A stretch of DNA of 64,000 nt, taken from the NCBI GenBank assembly GCA_900618425.1, contig UZAN01039580.1, forward strand, positions 76,929 through 140,928, read 5' to 3'. Origin of the DNA: Echinostoma caproni. Taxonomy: Eukaryota > Platyhelminthes > Trematoda > Plagiorchiida > Echinostomatidae. The translations under genes were made by a program, and so were the position numbers. Under the pieces are notes generated by a model. That model ran no database searches and was not told the DNA's origin. It saw nothing but the letters and a program-made list of their open reading frames with translations. Shown piece by piece: positions 59,290 through 64,000 of the stretch. Within the stretch, counting starts at the first letter, position 1, and each line of letters opens with the position of its first letter.

Positions 59290-62200
59290 ATTTACCTTGC
59301 AACTCAATAACCATTACAGCAATCAATGGGGTCTTTAAGAACGAATATTTTGTTTAAAAGTTAGTTACGATCCCATGAACTGGATACTGAAATTCCAGTC
59401 GGATTTCCAATGTTCCTCAAAACAAATGTTGAAAAATTTATTGAATTTTCTTTGTTTATTACTTTGCTTTTTCAGAACTATGAGAACTGCAAACCTCAAC
59501 AGATTTTTTTCTGATCCAAGAACTTGGCTGCCTTAGTTACCTTGATATTGCACTGTGGTCTAAAAATTAATGATTTCATATGCCTATTGTTCAGAATGTA
59601 AAGCAGCAAAAGTTACCAGACGACATAATTACCCGTTGTTGGTAAAGGAGATACTAAATCTCAAGAGATTATTCCTTCTGGCTGTTATCTAGTTAGTCAA
59701 AATGAAGTCGAAAATGTATTGTTTACTGTAATCAAATCAGTCACGTCCTTTGAAGAAACTTTGATAAATATTTGAATCTGTTTGGAGTTACTTTTCGATC
59801 TGGCCTATTATTGCGGAAGTTATTGAATGGGGATTGGTCACAATAAACTAGATTGAAATGCCAGCAACAGAATGTGCAGTTACAGCAAACAGTAATTACG
59901 TTCGAGATGCCGTTTAAAACCTCCCATAATGAAGAAGCAAAGGATACTGTTTTGTATGCGATGTTTATGCGTTGCAATGATACAGCCAAAGGGCAACAAT
60001 GGAGTCATTCTTGCAGAAATAGCACCAGGATAAATAGGTGTGTCGTTCGCCAATAACTGACCGAAACAGTCAGAGGTGCGTTAACAGTATGCATGTCTAT
60101 TAGCCTGCTTTTGGGTTGAGAATAAGCAATGTATAATAAAAATTGAGATTGACTTACTTTTGAATACGATTAAAAAAGGATGTCCGCCAACCTACCGCTT
60201 GTACGTCATTAGTTTTTATCAGACACCTTGGTGTGATGAACGACCGACGGAGTCAATCCCATAGTCACTAGGAACCGCAGTCTAGTGAAGGAGAACGGTA
60301 AGCCAATCCCCAGGACTTGGAGTTGTGAACCATATAACGCCGCGCTAGGTTAGGTGTGGTACTTTTCCGTGAAAATCCGTTGGTTATATTCAGCAATAAA
60401 CATATACGGTCAATTTTAAATACATTTCCGTATTATTACCTATTTTTAATTCCCTTTTAGTCTCAAATTTAATGAGTTACTTTGGTCACCATTTAATCTA
60501 CTGTGTCTCATAAGTGTTTATCTAAATGTTTTGATATACGACAAGATTGACTGATTAATGGAATCCATACGTTCGGTCAATTATGTATAGCTCTGCACTC
60601 TCACGTGCTAGAAAACGTCTAGCTGCAGTGCACAAACAGATTCCAATGGATCCGCCAACCCGGTGTGAAAATTGCAAACGGTACTATTTTGTTTAATTAC
60701 TGCATCTGCATAAACAATCCAGACGATTTATATTCTATCAATTATCATGTTAGCTGACAGACTCCTTTTGATCGCATTACCATTGAGCATCGGAATAAAA
60801 TATTCGCATCCTTACTGCATTGCCTATCCTTCTAGCTATTTGATAGTGTGTTAAATGTATGAAACAAAGACTTGAATGACAGTGAACCGAAATGAGAGCA
60901 TATAATTTCTCCTTCTGTATGTGTTTTATTCTTCGCATCACGCCCATTTCTATGAGTGACTGGGTGTTACATTCCAATATAAGCATGCACAGGCAATTTC
61001 CATTCTAACGTGCCTCCCTCCATAATATCAATTTTTACTTCAGAAAACATTGAACTATAGGAACAGTTTATTTAATTACGCCCTACTTGGACATTTGTTA
61101 AATAAAGCGCCCAGTAATTGTAATACAAAATGTCAGATTTCACCGAACATTCTCCTCGCACTTACACAACGACCACTGTTCATTAGCCCAAAACCCCAAA
61201 GTCGGGGACAAAATATTTTTATCATCGTTTAGCCATTAGGTCACATTCATCTCACTGCAAAAACACTTTTGAATTAATAAGGTTGATGTTATTTTACCTT
61301 TACTTGGTTTGGTTCTAATGAAGGACTTATTTTTCGTTTTCTTTAATATAGATTTTCTGCAAAAAGAGTCAGAATTGTTTTCAAAAATTGTGAAGCTCTA
61401 TGTTCATCAGGGAGATTTGTGGCGAGTTGTGTTTTGTGAATAAGCTAATAAAAGTAATGATAATGCACCGGACATCAAATTCAAGAGTCGTGGCCTACAG
61501 CAAATCGGAAGCCTGATGAGCACGCAGTCGGAGTCGCTACCAATTTGACTCAAAAGTTCAAAGCATTCCACCACAGCTCACTAATTTCCCGTCGAGGTTT
61601 GTCCTAGGGTGGGGCCTTTATGACTGAAATTCATTTCTTTATCCGAACGTGCTTCCTCGACGGAGAGTATTCAGATGCGTCAAAGTTTCCGTCCCAAAAT
61701 GAAGTACAATAAAATCCTATTAAGCATCAAGCGGATGTTTATTTCACTAAGCTTCTCGGTTTTGTTCGGAGCATTTTACAAAATAACTCGTTATAAATGC
61801 AGAATTTATCCAGAAAGGACATCAATACCGAAAGAACGAGTGAAGCGAACTTTTGAAATGCCCGACACAAAAGAGGCAGTTTGACACGTTGAAAACTGAA
61901 GAAAATTATCTTTTTTTGCAAAAATTGCTCTGTGTTAAGCGTTCAATGAAACACAGTAAACTAACTGAAACGTAGACCTTAGGAATGAACCCGTTTACAC
62001 TCTTATTAACCAAAATAAATTATTTCTAAACACATCTAAAATACAAACGATTAAAGCTGTTAGTGCTCTGAGTGGTCCATGTTTATAACACCTATAGGAT
62101 GCTCATATTTCACTGAGGATTTGCCTTTGACAGTTTTAATTGTGATTAATTCTGAATGGATATCACCTTGTGTGTTCTATCGAACGAATTTGCAGTTCAT

Positions 62201-64000
62201 TGATGTTTGGTTCCAAGAACAGAAAAGTTTCTAACAACAAACGGTCACTTGCATTTGGGATATGCGAATTGGAGTTTGCTCCAAACAAAGGGGGCGCCAA
62301 TATCAAAATTAACAACGTTGCACAAGTGAGAGATAAAAACTCCTCTATAGGTTAATTTAGAGGTTTTCACATCATATTTAGATGTGTTAGAAATGAACAA
62401 AATTATTTTCTAAAAAATACCTTGCCATAACCAATTAGTAGTCGACAAGTGAACCGGTTGAACTAGCGCTTGAAAAACTTGGGGATGGTTGTCCAAATGG
62501 CATTGGGCTCAAACCGCAGCATGATTTTCAGACAACCGACCAAAAAGTGGAATTATGAACAATCTGGTGAGCCTTAGCACGTGTAATGTGAATGGCTGAA
62601 TTATCGGAAAGGCACTATTTCTATTAAACCGTCACCATTGAAAATGAACCAGCGTTTGAATAAATGCTATGACGTATTTGTTCGCATTTTCTATATAACC
62701 AACTTTATTCCTTTTCCTATGATCAGAAAACTACTTCTTCGACTGCATGCAATCATTATCAGACACAGGGATAAAGGACTGAAAATATCGTACATGGAAA
62801 TTAAAAATAAACCCTTTTTACACCCGTCTTGTTTATGGGGTATACATATGTACAGTCAAATTTTAGGAAGGGGCTCCGGGCATACCAAAACTATCTGCAG
62901 GGGAATCAACGAAATTCAAAAGATACAGTAACAAATAAAGTAACTTTGGATTTCTATGATTTATGGTGATCCAAATAATATGGGTGAGTAAAGTGAAGTT
63001 TTACTTACATAGATCAACGCTAAAGACTTATTTAATTTGCCAATGGTGCTCATTATAAGTTAAACAACTTAATTGGTTAAAATCAATCGAGATAAACTCG
63101 GTTCCTTTACTTAATGTGTTCCGAGAGGACAAAAATAACGTGAAGCCTATAATCGCTTATAGGTTTATAAATCGCTTGTCAACGATTTCCTTCTGTTACT
63201 CACAGTTGAGTAGTAAATTCAAATTCAGCTGTTGGGTGAGATTAATCTGACTAAAGTGTACGCACTGCCATGCTCAGTTTAGCAAGCAATTAAATCCACT
63301 AATCGCAAAATGTTTCTTGTCCAGTTGAAACTGAATTGTCGGTTTTTGATTATCGTTAGCTGCAATGGGGATTTTGGAACGCACCGCTTCTCACAATGAA
63401 ATTTTGTTGGTCCACCAACCCATTTCGATAAATAAATGTGCAAGTTGTTATTCCTAAAATACCCCAAACATAATCTGCATGAATGCGGTTTATGGGAGAC
63501 TGGAGACGACCATTGTTAAGTATGCGGTTGCCAATAGGCATTCAGACAGTTGTCTTCTTTCTGGTGATAATCACCGTTTCACGTTCCATATTGAGTCCAT
63601 TCTGGTATCTCCGTAGCGAAATAACTAGCCTACTTCCGGTTCGAGCTATTTTAGGATAATGGGATTTGCAAAATTACAGTAATTGTTGAAAATGCATTAT
63701 TAACTAAACAATTATGGGAGTTAAAGAACACTTTTTGAGTGGAAAATTCACTTGATTGGTTCCAGTACGCGTGTGTGAACTCATTTGAAGCACAATTCCG
63801 CTTTCATGAATGTATGTTGATTGTTTGGTGTAAACCCGGGATTGTGGTCAGTGTGTAGTACCATTCATGGTTCGATGAACATCATCATCTGGTACGTGAG
63901 AGGGATAACACCAGTGCGGGATGGAAAGGGTAGTAGAATATGTTTTGCAACAGATTCATCCAGGATACGCAAACCCACAAGCCACCTTTTGGTAAGTGTG
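59290..64000. other. No supported gene to the window end
   Basis: Short ORFs up to 97 codons (for example 62638-62931) lack splice or composition support. A patch at 60240-60360 is more GC-rich and may be another old repeat, but it matches nothing else in the window. Confidence 0.45.

Noticed and set aside
1..64000. CRISPR arrays, bacterial operons, riboswitches, rRNA genes
   Set aside because: No regularly spaced repeats, Shine-Dalgarno-led gene runs or rRNA-like conserved blocks were seen; the window is eukaryotic.

Overview
This looks like a gene-poor stretch of an animal nuclear genome. The sequence is AT-rich, has N gaps at 11074-11507, 13525 and 33829-33832, and carries microsatellites, non-LTR retrotransposon remains and tRNA-derived SINE-like repeats. 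No bacterial operon or phage structure is present. The degenerate LINE at 16.2-19.1 kb resembles, from memory of the family, elements common in flatworms, so a parasitic flatworm (possibly a trematode) is my best guess. The organism itself is an inference.

The only gene I would call with confidence is the intronless minus-strand ORF at 21540-22892. It encodes a 450-residue type I membrane protein with a signal peptide, a leucine-rich-repeat-like ectodomain, a Thr/Ser-rich stalk, one membrane segment and a short basic tail. A perfect 20-bp palindrome and two further GTGTCC hexamers lie about 230-285 bp upstream of its start codon.

Other coding signal comes as short open segments bounded by plausible splice sites, which suggests multi-exon genes with long AT-rich introns. 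Three plus-strand chains have compatible reading phases. The first is 7528-7733 plus 8735-9003, with a CxxC-CxxC motif and AATAAA at 9101. The second is 35609-35666 plus 39535-39578 plus 41001-41195, with AATAAA at 41278. The third is 50544-51006 plus 51309-51475, with further exon-like pieces out to 54.3 kb. Isolated exon candidates on the minus strand are at 93-217, 1628-1820, 4432-4617, 7052-7117, 43143-43386, 47093-47265 and 57124-57360. I recognise none of these proteins, and all need transcript evidence.

Mobile DNA: a LINE copy at about 16160-19085 still shows endonuclease, reverse-transcriptase and C-terminal homology, but stops, frameshifts and the loss of RT catalytic residues have killed it. 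A second LINE 3' fragment lies at about 25005-25296 and ends in a GAACATT tandem tail. Three copies of a SINE-like family have tRNA-type A and B boxes spaced 43-44 nt apart (about 6010, 12683 and 58972), and an inverted tail fragment of the same family sits at 5917. The remaining long intervals show no gene I can support.
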